Shown: in pieces, positions 8,590-19,747 of the stretch | How positions within the stretch are numbered: position 1 is the stretch's first letter | Layout of the letters: the number at the start of each line of letters is the position of its first letter | Assembly (NCBI RefSeq): GCF_000718095.1 | Contig: NZ_JOEI01000009.1 | Span: 248,001-312,000 of the forward strand | Length of the DNA: 64,000 nt | Origin: Streptomyces scopuliridis RB72 | Lineage (GTDB): Bacteria; Actinomycetota; Actinomycetes; Streptomycetales; Streptomycetaceae | Reading direction: 5' to 3' | Program-made: the position numbers and the translations under genes | The notes under the pieces: generated by a model | What the model saw: the letters and a program-made list of their open reading frames with translations, nothing else | What the model was told of the DNA's origin: nothing | The model's database searches: none

Positions 8590-10239
8590 ATGACTCCGTT
8601 CCGCCCCGCCCCCTCCTGGCTGGCCGACGCCGTCTTCTACCAGATCTACCCGCAGTCGTTCGCCGACTCCGACGGCGACGGCATCGGCGACTTCGCCGGC
8701 ATCACCGGACGCCTCGACCATCTCGCCTGGCTGGGCGTGAACACGGTCTGGCTCAACCCCTGTTTCGCCTCGCCCTTCCGCGACGCCGGGTACGACGTCA
8801 GCGACTACCTCAGCGTCGCGCCCCGCTACGGCACCGACGACGACCTCGCCCGCCTGGTGGACGAGGCCCGCCGGCGCGGCATACGCGTCCTGCTCGACCT
8901 CGTCGCCGGGCACACCTCCGACGAGCACCCCTGGTTCACGGCCTCCGCCGACGACCCCGAGGACCACCGCTACATCTGGACCGATACGCACACCGGATCC
9001 GGGACGGACGCGCCCCCGCCCGCCGGGTTCGTGGCCTCTCCCGGCGCCCGCCCCGGCGCCTATCTGCCGAACTTCTTCGACTCGCAGCCCGCGCTCAACT
9101 TCGGTTACGCGCGCACGGATCCGGCCGAACCCTGGCGCCAGGCCCCCGACGCCCCGGGGCCCCTGGCCAACCGCGCCGCCCTGCGGGAGATCATGGACCA
9201 CTGGCTCGGTCTCGGCCTCGCCGGCTTCCGCGTCGACATGGCCGCCTCGCTCGTCAAGGACGACGCCGGCAAGACCGAGACCCGCAAGCTCTGGACCGAG
9301 CTGCGCCACTGGCTCGACGCCGCCCATCCCGAGGCGGCGCTGCTCGCCGAATGGGGCGACCCGGCCGTATCGGTCCCCGCCGGGTTCCACACGGACTTCT
9401 TCCTCCAGTTCGGCGGTCCGACCGAGGGACGTCCCCTGCGCTCCCTGTGGAACAACCGTCAGGGCACCGACAATGACGGCTGGGACCCGGTCGACTGCTT
9501 CTTCGACCCCGGCGGCAAGGGCTCACCGAGCACGTTCGTGGACGCCTGGCGGGAGGCCGTCGCCGTCATCGGTGACGGCGGCGGGCATGTCGCCCTGCCC
9601 ACCGCGAACCACGACTTCGCGCGCCTCAACTGCGGCCCGCGCACCGCCGAACAGCTCCCGGCCGCCTTCGCCTTCCAGCTCACCTGGCCGACGCTGCCCG
9701 CGATCTACTACGGCGACGAGATCGGCATGCGCTTCATCCCCGGCCTGCCGGACACCGAGGGCAGCGTGCTGGGCCCGCGCTACAACCGGGCGGGCTCCCG
9801 CACCCCCATGCAGTGGGACGACGGCCCGAACGCGGGCTTCTCGGCCGTCTCCACCCCGGACAGCCTCTACCTCCCCCTCGACCCCAGCCCGGACCGCCCC
9901 ACGGTCGCCGCCCAGCGGGCCGACGAGAGCTCACTGCTCCATCTCGTACGCCGCCTGATCGCCCTGCGCCGGGCGACGCCCGAACTCGGCGCGGCGGGCA
10001 GCGTCGACGTGCTCCACTCCGGCTACCCGTTCGTGTACGTCCGGGGCGGGCGGTATCTCGTGGTCGTCAACCCCCGCGCGACCCCGGCGACCTGCACGGC
10101 GGACGCCCCCGATACCCCTGACACCACACACGCACGCGCGCTCGAAGGCTCCGGCGTGGCGGTGGACGGCCGCACGATCACGGCCCAGGGCTTCGCGTAC
10201 GGCGTGTTCGACCTCACACCCCAGGAGCCCTCCGTCTGA
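8590..10239 (+). CDS. GH13 alpha-glucosidase / alpha-amylase-family enzyme
   Basis: A 549-residue cytosolic glycoside hydrolase family 13 protein. The conserved regions are visible in order: AVFYQIYPQSFADSDGDG at the start, DLVAGHTSDEHPWF, GFRVDMA (nucleophile Asp), LLAEWGD (acid/base Glu) and TANHDF (transition-state Asp). A C-terminal beta domain ends in a poorly conserved tail. It lacks a signal peptide, so it should act on small imported alpha-glucosides, whereas the divergent GH35 enzyme is exported. The two share a promoter region with symmetric sites. The exact linkage preference (1,4 or 1,6) cannot be read from these motifs. Confidence 0.9.
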   Translation: MTPFRPAPSWLADAVFYQIYPQSFADSDGDGIGDFAGITGRLDHLAWLGVNTVWLNPCFASPFRDAGYDVSDYLSVAPRYGTDDDLARLVDEARRRGIRVLLDLVAGHTSDEHPWFTASADDPEDHRYIWTDTHTGSGTDAPPPAGFVASPGARPGAYLPNFFDSQPALNFGYARTDPAEPWRQAPDAPGPLANRAALREIMDHWLGLGLAGFRVDMAASLVKDDAGKTETRKLWTELRHWLDAAHPEAALLAEWGDPAVSVPAGFHTDFFLQFGGPTEGRPLRSLWNNRQGTDNDGWDPVDCFFDPGGKGSPSTFVDAWREAVAVIGDGGGHVALPTANHDFARLNCGPRTAEQLPAAFAFQLTWPTLPAIYYGDEIGMRFIPGLPDTEGSVLGPRYNRAGSRTPMQWDDGPNAGFSAVSTPDSLYLPLDPSPDRPTVAAQRADESSLLHLVRRLIALRRATPELGAAGSVDVLHSGYPFVYVRGGRYLVVVNPRATPATCTADAPDTPDTTHARALEGSGVAVDGRTITAQGFAYGVFDLTPQEPSV

Positions 10240-10245
10240 ACGGCG

Positions 10246-10284
10246 GCCCTGGCCGGCCGGCCGTACCGCTCAGCCGGCCAGGGC
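10246..10284. terminator. Bidirectional hairpin between GH13 and mnmA
   Basis: A perfect 12-base stem, GCCCTGGCCGGC with GCCGGCCAGGGC, has a 15-base loop. It lies between the two convergent genes and overlaps the last codons of mnmA. It has the position and strength expected of a shared terminator, although there is no long U-run. Confidence 0.75.
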
Positions 10285-11403
10285 TCCCGTACGCCGCTCC
10301 GTCGTCGCGATCGTCGCCGAGCCGACCACGCGCGTCCCGTCATACAGCACGATCGCCTGGCCGGGCGCCACGCCGCGTACGGGCTCCTCGAAGCGGACGT
10401 GGAGCGTGCCGTCGGTCAGCTCCGCCGTCACCGCCGTCTCACCGCCATGGGCGCGCAGCTGGGCGGTGTAGTCGCCGGGGCCGGTGGGGGCGGTGCCGCA
10501 CCAGCGGGGCTTGAGGGCCGTCAGGGCCGTGACGTCCAGCGCGGCGGCCGGGCCGACCGTCACGGTGTTGTCGACCGGGGAGATGTCCAGCACATAGCGC
10601 GGCTTGCCGTCGGGCGCCGGGTGGCCGATGCGCAGGCCCTTGCGCTGGCCGATGGTGAAGCCGAACGCGCCGTCGTGGCTGCCCACCTTCGTACCGGACT
10701 CGTCGACGATGTCGCCCTCCGCCCGGCCGAGCCGGTCCGCCAGGAAGCCCTGGGTGTCGCCGTCCGCGATAAAGCAGATGTCATGGCTGTCGGGCTTCTT
10801 CGCCACCGCCAGACCCCGGCGCTCGGCCTCCGCGCGGATCTCGTCCTTGGTGGTGAGCGTGTCGCCGAGCGGGAACATGGCGTGGGCGAGCTGACGCTCG
10901 TCGAGGACTCCCAGTACGTACGACTGGTCCTTGGCCATGTCGCTCGCGCGGTGCAGCTCACGGGCGCCGTCGGCGCCCATCACGACCGTCGCGTAGTGGC
11001 CGGTGCACACGGCGTCGAAGCCGAGGGCGAGCGCCTTGTCGAGCAGCGCCGCGAACTTGATCTTCTCGTTGCAGCGCAGACACGGGTTGGGGGTGCGGCC
11101 CGCCTCGTACTCCGCGACGAAGTCCTCGACGACGTCCTCGCGGAACCGCTCGGCGAGATCCCAGACATAGAACGGGATGCCGATGACATCGGCGGCGCGG
11201 CGCGCGTCGCGGGAGTCCTCGATCGTGCAGCAGCCGCGCGCGCCGGTACGGAAGGACTGCGGATTCGCGGAGAGCGCGAGATGCACTCCGGTCACGTCAT
11301 GGCCCGCCTCGGCGGCACGGGCGGCGGCGACGGCGGAGTCCACGCCGCCCGACATGGCGGCGAGTACGCGAAGAGGGCGGGGGCGCTGGGAATTCTGAGT
11401 CAT
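10270..11403 (-). CDS. mnmA: tRNA-specific 2-thiouridylase MnmA
   Basis: A 377-residue enzyme that places sulfur at C2 of uridine 34 in tRNA(Lys/Glu/Gln). The PP-loop ATP site is SGGVDS (18-23). The catalytic cysteines are Cys108 in TPNPCLRCN and Cys210 in SHDICF. The C-terminal beta-barrel includes [10 protein letters not shown]. The length is normal for the family. The start is ATG at 11403. A cysteine desulfurase gene lies 3 kb away on the same strand and is a likely sulfur source, though an amidase and an ABC pair on the other strand separate them. It converges with the GH13 gene. Confidence 0.96.
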   Translation of the reverse strand: MTQNSQRPRPLRVLAAMSGGVDSAVAAARAAEAGHDVTGVHLALSANPQSFRTGARGCCTIEDSRDARRAADVIGIPFYVWDLAERFREDVVEDFVAEYEAGRTPNPCLRCNEKIKFAALLDKALALGFDAVCTGHYATVVMGADGARELHRASDMAKDQSYVLGVLDERQLAHAMFPLGDTLTTKDEIRAEAERRGLAVAKKPDSHDICFIADGDTQGFLADRLGRAEGDIVDESGTKVGSHDGAFGFTIGQRKGLRIGHPAPDGKPRYVLDISPVDNTVTVGPAAALDVTALTALKPRWCGTAPTGPGDYTAQLRAHGGETAVTAELTDGTLHVRFEEPVRGVAPGQAIVLYDGTRVVGSATIATTERRTGALAG

Positions 11404-11463
11404 AGCTCAACCAGGGTACGGCCCGGGGGAACCACAGTCGCGCGAGTATGCGTTGACGATCAC

Positions 11464-12168
11464 ATGGGCGAGAACACACAAGGCACGACGGGCAGCGGCG
11501 CGGGCGGGAGCCGTCGCGCGGGCGGGGGCCGTCGCACACCGGCGGACGGTACGAAGGTCCGCCGCCGGGCGATGCTGATCGGCGGCGCGGCGGCCGTGCT
11601 CGGCGGGGGCGTGCTGGCGCGGGAAGAGCTGGGGCATCTCTGGTACCGCGTCCCCGGCGTAGCGAAGCCGCGCAAGGAGGGTGAGCTGGACTACGCGGGC
11701 TCCGAGTGGGTGGCGGCGTCCTCCGCGAACTGGCGACGGGCGGACCGGCCGGACGACTACACGATCGACCGGGTGGTGATCCATGTCGTCCAGGGCAGCT
11801 ATCAGGTCGCACTGAAGGTGTTCCGCGACCCCGGCCATGGCGCCGCCTCGCACTATGTGGTCCGCAAGGACGGCCATGTGGCCCAGATGATCCGCGAGCT
11901 GGACGTGGCGTACCACGCGGGCAATCGCGAGTACAACGAGCGCTCCATCGGCATCGAGCACGAGGGATGGGTGGACAACGCCGCGTCCTTCACGGACGCG
12001 ATGTACCGCTCCTCTGCGCGGCTGACCGCCGACATATGCAGGCGGTACGCGATACCCGTCGACCGCGAGCACATCATCGGGCACGTCGAGGTCCCGGGCA
12101 CGGACCACACGGACCCGGGGACGAAGTGGGACTGGGACCGGTACATGAAGTTCGTACGGGACGCCTGA
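11464..12168 (+). CDS. N-acetylmuramoyl-L-alanine amidase (single-domain, exported)
   Basis: A 234-residue amidase_2/PGRP-fold protein. An RR-containing N-terminus (KVRRRAMLIGGAAAVLGGG) suggests Tat export or a membrane anchor. The domain (~85-232) shows the zinc ligands in VVIHVVQG, GHVEVPG and DHTDPG, plus SIGIEHEGW. It is a clear paralogue of the amidase at 4.2-5.8 kb but lacks the peptidoglycan-binding repeats and the N-terminal helical region. The start at 11464 has no good ribosome site; a leaderless message or another start is possible. It is divergent from mnmA with 60 bases between the starts. Confidence 0.88.
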   Translation: MGENTQGTTGSGAGGSRRAGGGRRTPADGTKVRRRAMLIGGAAAVLGGGVLAREELGHLWYRVPGVAKPRKEGELDYAGSEWVAASSANWRRADRPDDYTIDRVVIHVVQGSYQVALKVFRDPGHGAASHYVVRKDGHVAQMIRELDVAYHAGNREYNERSIGIEHEGWVDNAASFTDAMYRSSARLTADICRRYAIPVDREHIIGHVEVPGTDHTDPGTKWDWDRYMKFVRDA

Positions 12169-12314
12169 CCCTCAACAGAGCCCAGGCACGGTGTACTCAG
12201 CACCACCCCCGCACTCGGGCCCTACGCCCCGTGTGCCCGCCCTCCCCCGTCCGTAGCGTCGTGGACGAGCGTGAGGGAAGGGCGCGAAGAGCGTCCGAAC
12301 GGGGAGGGAACACC

Positions 12315-13127
12315 ATGTTTCGTCGTACGAGCACGGCAGAGCGCGCCAGAAGCGCCGAGGCGCTGCGCCTGGTCAAGGTCCGCAAGGTCTACGGGTCCGC
12401 CGGGACCGCCGTGACCGCGCTGGACGAGGTGTCGCTGAGCCTCCCCGCCGGGAGCTTCACCGCGGTCATGGGGCCCTCCGGCTCCGGCAAGTCGACCCTG
12501 TTGCAGTGCGCCGCGGGGCTCGACCGGCCGGACAGCGGGCTGGTCATGGTGGACGGCGCGGAGATGACCGGCGGCAGCGAGGCCGCGCTGACGAGGTTCC
12601 GCCGCCGCCGGATCGGCTTCGTCTTCCAGCAGTACAACCTGCTGCCCGCGCTCACCGTGGAGCGGAACACCACCCTGCCCCTGAAGCTGGCCGGGCGCCG
12701 CGTCGACCGGGAACGGGCCCGGGAGATCCTCACCCAGGTCGGCCTGGGCGACCGGCTGAGCCACCGGCCCGACCAGCTCTCCGGCGGTCAGCGCCAGCGC
12801 GTCGCCATCGCCCGCGCGCTGGTCACCGAGCCCGCCGTGATCTTCGCGGACGAGCCGACCGGCGCGCTGGACACCCGCAGCGCGCGGGACGTCCTGCGGC
12901 TGCTCCAGCAGACCGTACGGGTCCACGGCGGGACGGTCGTGATGGTGACGCACGACCCGGTCGCCGCCTCGTACGCCGACTCCGTGCTGTTCCTCGCGGA
13001 CGGCCGGCTGGCCGGGCGGCTGACCGCGCCCACCGTGGACGCGGTCGCCGAGCGGCTCGCGCATCTGGGCGACGTGGTGCACCACGACGCGGCCCCGGCG
13101 CACCACGACCTGACGGCCGGGGTGTGA
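12315..13127 (+). CDS. ABC transporter ATP-binding protein (MacB/LolD type)
   Basis: A 270-residue ABC ATPase. It has Walker A GPSGSGKST, the Q-loop in FVFQQYNLL, signature LSGGQRQR, Walker B VIFADEPTGALD and the H-loop in VMVTHD. The short NBD with the GALD D-loop is typical of the MacB/LolD/FtsE group, which work with FtsX-like permeases rather than with import permeases. A strong GGGGAGGG ribosome site precedes the ATG. The permease starts 3 bases after this stop, so the two form a unit. The transported molecule (often a lipid or peptide antibiotic) is unknown. Confidence 0.9.
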   Translation: MFRRTSTAERARSAEALRLVKVRKVYGSAGTAVTALDEVSLSLPAGSFTAVMGPSGSGKSTLLQCAAGLDRPDSGLVMVDGAEMTGGSEAALTRFRRRRIGFVFQQYNLLPALTVERNTTLPLKLAGRRVDRERAREILTQVGLGDRLSHRPDQLSGGQRQRVAIARALVTEPAVIFADEPTGALDTRSARDVLRLLQQTVRVHGGTVVMVTHDPVAASYADSVLFLADGRLAGRLTAPTVDAVAERLAHLGDVVHHDAAPAHHDLTAGV

Positions 13128-13130
13128 GAG

Positions 13131-14468
13131 ATGTTCTCGCTGGCCATACGCTCCATCGCGACGCGTCCCGGGCGCTTTCTCGCCACCCTGCTGTCCGCCT
13201 TCCTGGGCGCGGCGATCATCATGGCGTTCCACTCGATGCATGACACCGCGGGCGCCGGGGGCATCGACTCCGCCAGCGCGGAGACGCTCCGGCTGGTGGC
13301 GAGCGTGGTCGGGGGTTACGGCGCGCTGCTGGTCTTCTTCGCCGTCGCGTCCACCCTGACCGTGAACGTACGGCAGCGCGGTACGGAGATCGCCCTGCTG
13401 CGCGGCACCGGCGCCACCCCGGCGCAGATCACGCGGATGATCGTGGGCGAATCGGCCGCGGTCGCCCTGGCCGGGGCGGTGCTGGCCATCGGTCCGGCGA
13501 TGCTCGGCGGGCGGGCGCTGCTCTCGGTGTTCCAGGACACCGGCCAGGTCGCCGACGGCGTCGCGTACGCCTTCGGGCCCATAGCACTCGGTTCCGGCCT
13601 GGGCATCACGCTGCTGGCGGCGACGGGGGCGGCGTTCCTCGCGGTGCGCCGGGCGACGAAGGCCCTGGCGGGCGCGGCCGAGCCCCGGGGCCGGGGCCGT
13701 AACGCCGCCGGGGCCGCCGCGCTCGTCGCCGGTACGGCGGGGGTGTGCGCCACGTTCGCGATGGACTCGACGGCGCCCTCGCTCATGGCCGCGCCGGCCT
13801 GCGGCGCCATCCTGCTCTCCGTCGGCCTCGCGCTCTTCGCACCGGCACTGCTGCGGGCCCTGCTGGGCGCGCTGGAGCGGCCCCTCTCCGCGCTCGCCGG
13901 GGCGAGCGGCTATCTCACCGTCCACACCATGCGCCACCGCGCCACGCGCCTCTCCGGCGTGCTGATGCCGCTGACCCTCTTCACCGGTATCGCGACGGCC
14001 ACGCTCACCATGCAGGCGCTGGAGAACGACGCGATCGCGGCGTCCGGTCTCACCAGATCGGTCGAGGACAAGAACCTGGAGACCGTGAACCTCGTGGTCG
14101 TCGGCATCATCGTGGTCTTCTCCTGCGTCACGCTGATCAACAGCCTGTACGCGGCGACCTCGTACCGCCGCCGCGAGTTCGGGCAGCAGCGTCTCGTGGG
14201 GGCCACCCCGGGACAGGTGCTGGGGATGGTCGGCGTCGAGGGGCTGGCGCTGACGGTGACCGGGGTGTTCTTCGGCACGGTGGCGGGGCTCGCGGGGAGC
14301 CTGGCGTTCAGTCTGGTACGTACGGACGAGGTCCTGCCGGGTCAGGGGCCGGGGATCTGGCTCGGTGTCACGGCGGTCGCCGCCGCGGCGACGCTGGTCA
14401 CCAGTGTCGGTACGGCCCGCAGGGCACTGCGTACCCCGGCGGTGGAGGCGATGGCGACGGCGGCCTGA
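13131..14468 (+). CDS. FtsX-like ABC transporter permease
   Basis: A 445-residue membrane protein, partner of the ATPase immediately upstream. It has an N-terminal segment with one helix, a FtsX module (~50-190, with RQRGTEIALLRGTGATP), a spacer with two hydrophobic helices, and a second FtsX-like module (~310-440, with RRREFGQQRLVGATPGQ). The duplicated module is usual for actinobacterial MacB-type permeases, but the large extracytoplasmic domains of Gram-negative MacB are absent. It probably exports or extracts a small hydrophobic substrate. Confidence 0.87.
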   Translation: MFSLAIRSIATRPGRFLATLLSAFLGAAIIMAFHSMHDTAGAGGIDSASAETLRLVASVVGGYGALLVFFAVASTLTVNVRQRGTEIALLRGTGATPAQITRMIVGESAAVALAGAVLAIGPAMLGGRALLSVFQDTGQVADGVAYAFGPIALGSGLGITLLAATGAAFLAVRRATKALAGAAEPRGRGRNAAGAAALVAGTAGVCATFAMDSTAPSLMAAPACGAILLSVGLALFAPALLRALLGALERPLSALAGASGYLTVHTMRHRATRLSGVLMPLTLFTGIATATLTMQALENDAIAASGLTRSVEDKNLETVNLVVVGIIVVFSCVTLINSLYAATSYRRREFGQQRLVGATPGQVLGMVGVEGLALTVTGVFFGTVAGLAGSLAFSLVRTDEVLPGQGPGIWLGVTAVAAAATLVTSVGTARRALRTPAVEAMATAA

Positions 14469-14498
14469 CCACACCGCCCCGCCCCGGCTCCTCCAGGA

Positions 14499-15662
14499 TC
14501 AGCTGAGGCCCGCGCTCCTGGCGCGGTCCACGGCCGGGCCGATGGCCTTCGCCACCGCCTCCACATCCGCCGCCGTGGAGGTGTGGCCGAGGGAGAAGCG
14601 CAGAGTGCCCCTGGCCAGGTCGGGGTCGCTGCCGGTGGCCAGCAGGACATGGCTGGGCTGGGCCACACCCGCCGTACACGCGGAGCCCGTTGAGCACTCG
14701 ATGCCCTGGGCGTCCAGCAGCAGGAGCAGCGAATCCCCTTCGCAGCCGGGGAAGCTGAAGTGCGCGTTGGCGGGCAGACGGTGCTCCGGGTCGCCGCCGA
14801 GGACCGCGTCGGGGACGGCCGTACGTACCGCCTCGATCAGTTCGTCCCGCAGGGCGCCGATGTCGCGGGCGAAGTCCTCGCGCCGCTCGGCGGCGAGCCT
14901 CCCCGCGACGGCGAAGGACGCGATCGCCGGGACATCGAGGGTCCCGGAGCGCACATGCCGCTCCTGGCCGCCGCCGTGCAGCACGGGTACGGGGGTGTAC
15001 TGACGGCCGAGCAGCAGCGCGCCGATACCGTACGGGCCGCCGACCTTGTGCCCGGAGACGGTCATCGCGGCGAGGCCCGAGGCACCGAAGTCCAGCTCCG
15101 TCTGGCCGAGGGCCTGGACGGCGTCGGAGTGCAGCGGAATGTCGAACTCAGCGGCCACCTCGGCCAGTTCACGGACCGGCAGGATGGTGCCGATCTCGTT
15201 GTTGGCCCACATGACGGTGGCGAGGGCGACATCCAGCGGATTGCGCGCGACGGCCTCGCGCAGCGCCTCGGGAAGCACCCGGCCGCAGGCGTCGACCGGC
15301 AGATACTCGACGGTCGCGCCCTCGTGCTCCCCGAGCCACTCCACCGCGTCGAGGACGGCGTGGTGCTCCACGGGGCTGGCGAGCACCCTGGTCCTGGTGG
15401 GGTCGGCGTCGCGCCGGGACCAGTACAGGCCCTTCACGGCGAGGTTGTCGGCCTCCGTACCGCCCGAGGTGAACACCACCTCGCTGGGCCGTGCGCCGAG
15501 GGCCTCCGCGAGCGCCTCGCGGGCCTCCTCGACGGTACGGCGGGCCCGGCGCCCGGCGGCATGGAGCGAGGAGGCGTTGCCGGCGACGCCGAACTGGGCG
15601 GTCATCGCCTCGATCGCCTCCGGCAGCATCGGAGTGGTCGCGGCGTGGTCGAGGTAAGCCAT
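14499..15662 (-). CDS. Cysteine desulfurase (IscS/NifS family)
   Basis: A 387-residue class V PLP enzyme that converts cysteine to alanine and passes on persulfide sulfur. It opens [12 protein letters not shown], binds PLP through Lys206 in SGHKVGG, and has its catalytic cysteine at 329 in STGSACTAG. The short active-site loop points to the IscS/NifS group rather than SufS. The ATG at 15662 is chosen because homology begins there; the frame stays open much further upstream. Being near mnmA, it may be the sulfur donor for tRNA thiolation (inference). Confidence 0.93.
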   Translation of the reverse strand: MAYLDHAATTPMLPEAIEAMTAQFGVAGNASSLHAAGRRARRTVEEAREALAEALGARPSEVVFTSGGTEADNLAVKGLYWSRRDADPTRTRVLASPVEHHAVLDAVEWLGEHEGATVEYLPVDACGRVLPEALREAVARNPLDVALATVMWANNEIGTILPVRELAEVAAEFDIPLHSDAVQALGQTELDFGASGLAAMTVSGHKVGGPYGIGALLLGRQYTPVPVLHGGGQERHVRSGTLDVPAIASFAVAGRLAAERREDFARDIGALRDELIEAVRTAVPDAVLGGDPEHRLPANAHFSFPGCEGDSLLLLLDAQGIECSTGSACTAGVAQPSHVLLATGSDPDLARGTLRFSLGHTSTAADVEAVAKAIGPAVDRARSAGLS

Positions 15663-15760
15663 GATGGTCCCGATTCTACGAGCCGGGACCCGCCGGGCAC
15701 GCGGCCGGTCCGCCGGAACCCTCCGCGTACGGCTCCACGCCCCGTCAGTCGCGGGGCGCG

Positions 15761-16594
15761 TCACTCCCGGGGCGCGCGGGCCAGTTGGCGCGACTGGGCC
15801 ACCAGCCGGTCCGCGCTGTCCCAGACCTCCGCGTCCTCCTCCAGGAAGCCGCCGGCCAGATTGCGGGTGGTGATCGCCACCCGCAGGGGGCCCGGCGCCG
15901 GGCGGGAGCGGATGTGCGTGGTCAGTTCGACGGTCGGGGTCCAGCCCTTCAGCCCCAGGTCGAAGGAGGTGGGCGGCAGGGCGTCCACGGTGAGGAGCAG
16001 CGAGTACGGATCGGGGTCGCGGCCGTCCGCGAACTCGAACCACGCGCGCATGTCGCCCTGCCCGGAAGGCGCGCCCACCGCCCAGCCGACCGTGGCCGGG
16101 TCGATCCGCATGGCGAGGCGGTCCAGCATGGAGAAGTCGCCGGGCGGCGGCGGACCGACGTCCGTGCCGACGCAGCGCTCCAGCGGCGGGATGGCGGGCG
16201 GCTTCGCGGCCGTCCGTACGTCGTCGGGCAACGCGTCCAGCTCCCCGTACGAGGCTATGACGCGGAGCCGCTCGACCTCCCGGCCGTCCTCGGCGGTCTG
16301 GAAGAGGGACGCCTGTCCGGTGGAGAGCGTGCGGCCGGTCCGTACGGTGACGGTACGCACCACGGCGGGGCCGGGGGTGGACGGCGTGAGGTAGTGGGCC
16401 GAGACGGCGAAGGGGTCGGAGTGCGGCAGCGCGTCGCCGAGGGCACGGCCCATCAGCGCCAGCAGATAGCCGCCGTTGGCGACGTTCATGATCGTCCAGC
16501 CCGGGGAGAGCTGTGCGTCGTAGACGCCCGGTTCGCGAAGGGTGATGGCGGTGCCGCGGTCGAACTCGCTGTCACCGATGGATGCCTGTGCCAT
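15761..16594 (-). CDS. TesB-like acyl-CoA thioesterase family protein
   Basis: A 277-residue double-hotdog protein. The N-terminal hotdog carries [15 protein letters not shown] and [12 protein letters not shown]; the C-terminal one carries DFMLLERL-like and SFDLGLKGW segments. It fits the thioesterase-superfamily (4HBT_3/TesB-like) proteins that hydrolyse acyl-CoA thioesters, though the acyl chain is unknown. It has no signal peptide. The start is ATG at 16594. It lies ~100 bases upstream of the cysteine desulfurase on the same strand and is not obviously co-functional with it. Confidence 0.82.
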   Translation of the reverse strand: MAQASIGDSEFDRGTAITLREPGVYDAQLSPGWTIMNVANGGYLLALMGRALGDALPHSDPFAVSAHYLTPSTPGPAVVRTVTVRTGRTLSTGQASLFQTAEDGREVERLRVIASYGELDALPDDVRTAAKPPAIPPLERCVGTDVGPPPPGDFSMLDRLAMRIDPATVGWAVGAPSGQGDMRAWFEFADGRDPDPYSLLLTVDALPPTSFDLGLKGWTPTVELTTHIRSRPAPGPLRVAITTRNLAGGFLEEDAEVWDSADRLVAQSRQLARAPRE

Positions 16595-16633
16595 GACAGG
16601 TAACCGTACAACAGGACGGTACTAAGCGGTAGC

Positions 16634-17302
16634 TTACGAAGGTGAGGGCTCCTCGGCAGCGGCCGAGCGCCGGTTCCAGGCCCGCGGCGCCCGCCAGTGG
16701 AACCGCATCGCGAGCAGCCGCAGTACGAACGCGGTCAGTACGGCGAACCCGCTGGTCAGCCCGTTGAGCGCGTCGAAGCGGATACAGAGCGCCACCATCG
16801 CGGCCCCGACGATGGCCGGGACGGCGTACAGATCGCGGTCCCAGCGCAGCAGCGAGGGCACCTCATTGGCGAGGACGTCACGGAGGACACCGCCGCCGAC
16901 CGCCGTGGCCAGCCCGAGCGCCGCCGAGGCGGTGAGACCGAGACCGAACTCGTACGCCTTGGTGGTGCCGGTGACGCAGAAGAGGCCGAGCCCCGCGGCA
17001 TCGAAGACATTGACCGCGCCCTGGATGCGTTCCACCTGGGGATGGAGGAAGAACACGAGCGCGGTGGCCACCAGCGGCATGGAGAAATAGCCGAGGTCGG
17101 TAAAGGCGGCAGGCGGGACGGCCCCGATGATCAGATCACGGAGCAGCCCCCCGCCCAGCGCGGTGATCTCGGCCAGTACCGCCATACCGAAGACGTCGAA
17201 GTTCTTGCGTACGGCGAGCAGTGCGCCGGATATCGCGAAGACGAAGATCCCGGCGAGGTCGAGCGCATGCTGGACGGAGGGCGTGAAGAGGTCGTGGAGC
17301 AC
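16634..17302 (-). CDS. TRIC / UPF0126 family membrane protein
   Basis: A ~222-residue integral membrane protein with two repeats of three helices. The repeat signatures are GALLAVRKNFDVFGMAVLAE with GGGLLRDLI, and GTTKAYEFGLG with GGGVLRDVLANEVP. Bacterial members (YicG-like) form trimeric cation channels. A C-terminal basic/serine tail follows. The GTG at 17302 (VLHDLFTPS) is preferred because homologues begin there and upstream sequence is not conserved-looking; the frame is open to 17473. It is the gene just downstream of the opp operon direction and may be separately expressed. Confidence 0.85.
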   Translation of the reverse strand: MLHDLFTPSVQHALDLAGIFVFAISGALLAVRKNFDVFGMAVLAEITALGGGLLRDLIIGAVPPAAFTDLGYFSMPLVATALVFFLHPQVERIQGAVNVFDAAGLGLFCVTGTTKAYEFGLGLTASAALGLATAVGGGVLRDVLANEVPSLLRWDRDLYAVPAIVGAAMVALCIRFDALNGLTSGFAVLTAFVLRLLAMRFHWRAPRAWNRRSAAAEEPSPS

Positions 17303-17387
17303 TCGGACATTGTGCGGGATCGCCGGGACACGCCCCGAAGGACGGCCCCGGCGGTCCCGGTCCCGAGCGCTTGAGCCCGGCGACCCG

Positions 17388-18658
<1,271 letters not shown>

Positions 18659-18662
<4 letters not shown>

Positions 18663-19747
18663 AGCTTCGGCGCAATCTCTTCGGTCCAGATCTTTTCCCG
18701 CTCCGCGCGCGACATATGGCAGGCGGAGAAGTGCCCGTCGGTGATCTCCCGCAGGTCAGGACGTTCCGTACGGGTGAGGTTGTCCTTCGGGACGTCGGCG
18801 TACGGGCAGCGCGGGTGGAAGGCGCAGCCGGACGGGACGTTGATCAGGCTGGGCGGGGTTCCCTTGACCGGCACCAGCCGGTCGGTCTGCTCCCGGTCGA
18901 TGCGGGGCATCGAGCCCAGCAGGCCCCAGGTGTAGGGGTGCTGCGGCTGGTAGAAGACCTTCTCCGAGGAGCCGCGCTCGATACAGCGCCCGGCGTACAT
19001 CACGAGCAGGTCGTCCGCGATCTCGGCGACGACGCCGAGGTCGTGGGTGATGATGACGACCGCCGAGCGGAACTCCTTCTGGAGGTCCCGGATGAGGTCG
19101 AGGATCTGCGCCTGGACGGTCACGTCCAATGCGGTCGTCGGCTCATCGGCGATCAGCAGCTCGGGGTTGTTCACCAGCGACATCGCGATCATCGCGCGCT
19201 GGCGCATGCCGCCGGAGAACTGGTGCGGATAGTCGTTGTAGCGCCGGGCCGGCTCGGGGATCCCGACCCGGTCGAGCATCTCGACGGCCCGCGTCTTGGC
19301 GGTCTTCTTGTCGACCTTGTTGTGGACGCGGTACGCCTCCACGATCTGCGCGCCGATGCTGTAGTACGGATGCAGCGCGGACAGCGGGTCCTGGAAGATC
19401 ATCGACATCTTTTGGCCGCGCAGCTGGCGCACCCGCTCGGGGCCCGCGCCGATCAGCTCCTCGCCGTCCAGCCAGATCTCGCCGGAGATACGGGCGCGCT
19501 CGGAGCTGTGCAGACCCATGATGCCCAGGGACGTCACGGACTTCCCGGAGCCGGACTCGCCGACGATGCCGAGGGTCTTGCCGGCTTCGAGGTCGAAGCT
19601 GACGCCGTCGACGGACTTCACGAGGCCGTCGTCGGTGTCGAAGTGGATACGGAGATCCCGTACGGAGAGGAACTTCCGGGCGGCGCCCTCGGAGCTCTCG
19701 CCGCCGGCGGGGCCCGCGTCCGTGTCCGTCTTGCTCACGTCGCTCAT
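18659..19747 (-). CDS. Oligopeptide ABC transporter ATP-binding protein OppD-like
   Basis: A 362-residue ATPase partner of OppF. It has Walker [21 protein letters not shown], signature FSGGMRQR, Walker [13 protein letters not shown], and the C-terminal oligo_HPY region with cysteines ([12 protein letters not shown]...FSACHM). The ATG at 19747 overlaps the permease stop (ATGA); the downstream gene's GTG overlaps its own stop. Such chained overlaps fix the reading starts and imply equal translation of B, D and F. The first ~30 residues are a Ser/Gly-rich extension. Confidence 0.94.

Noticed and set aside
12222..14474. 750-codon open frame on the minus strand
   Set aside because: It is opposite the clearly recognisable ABC ATPase/permease pair; the translation is low-complexity and has no domain.
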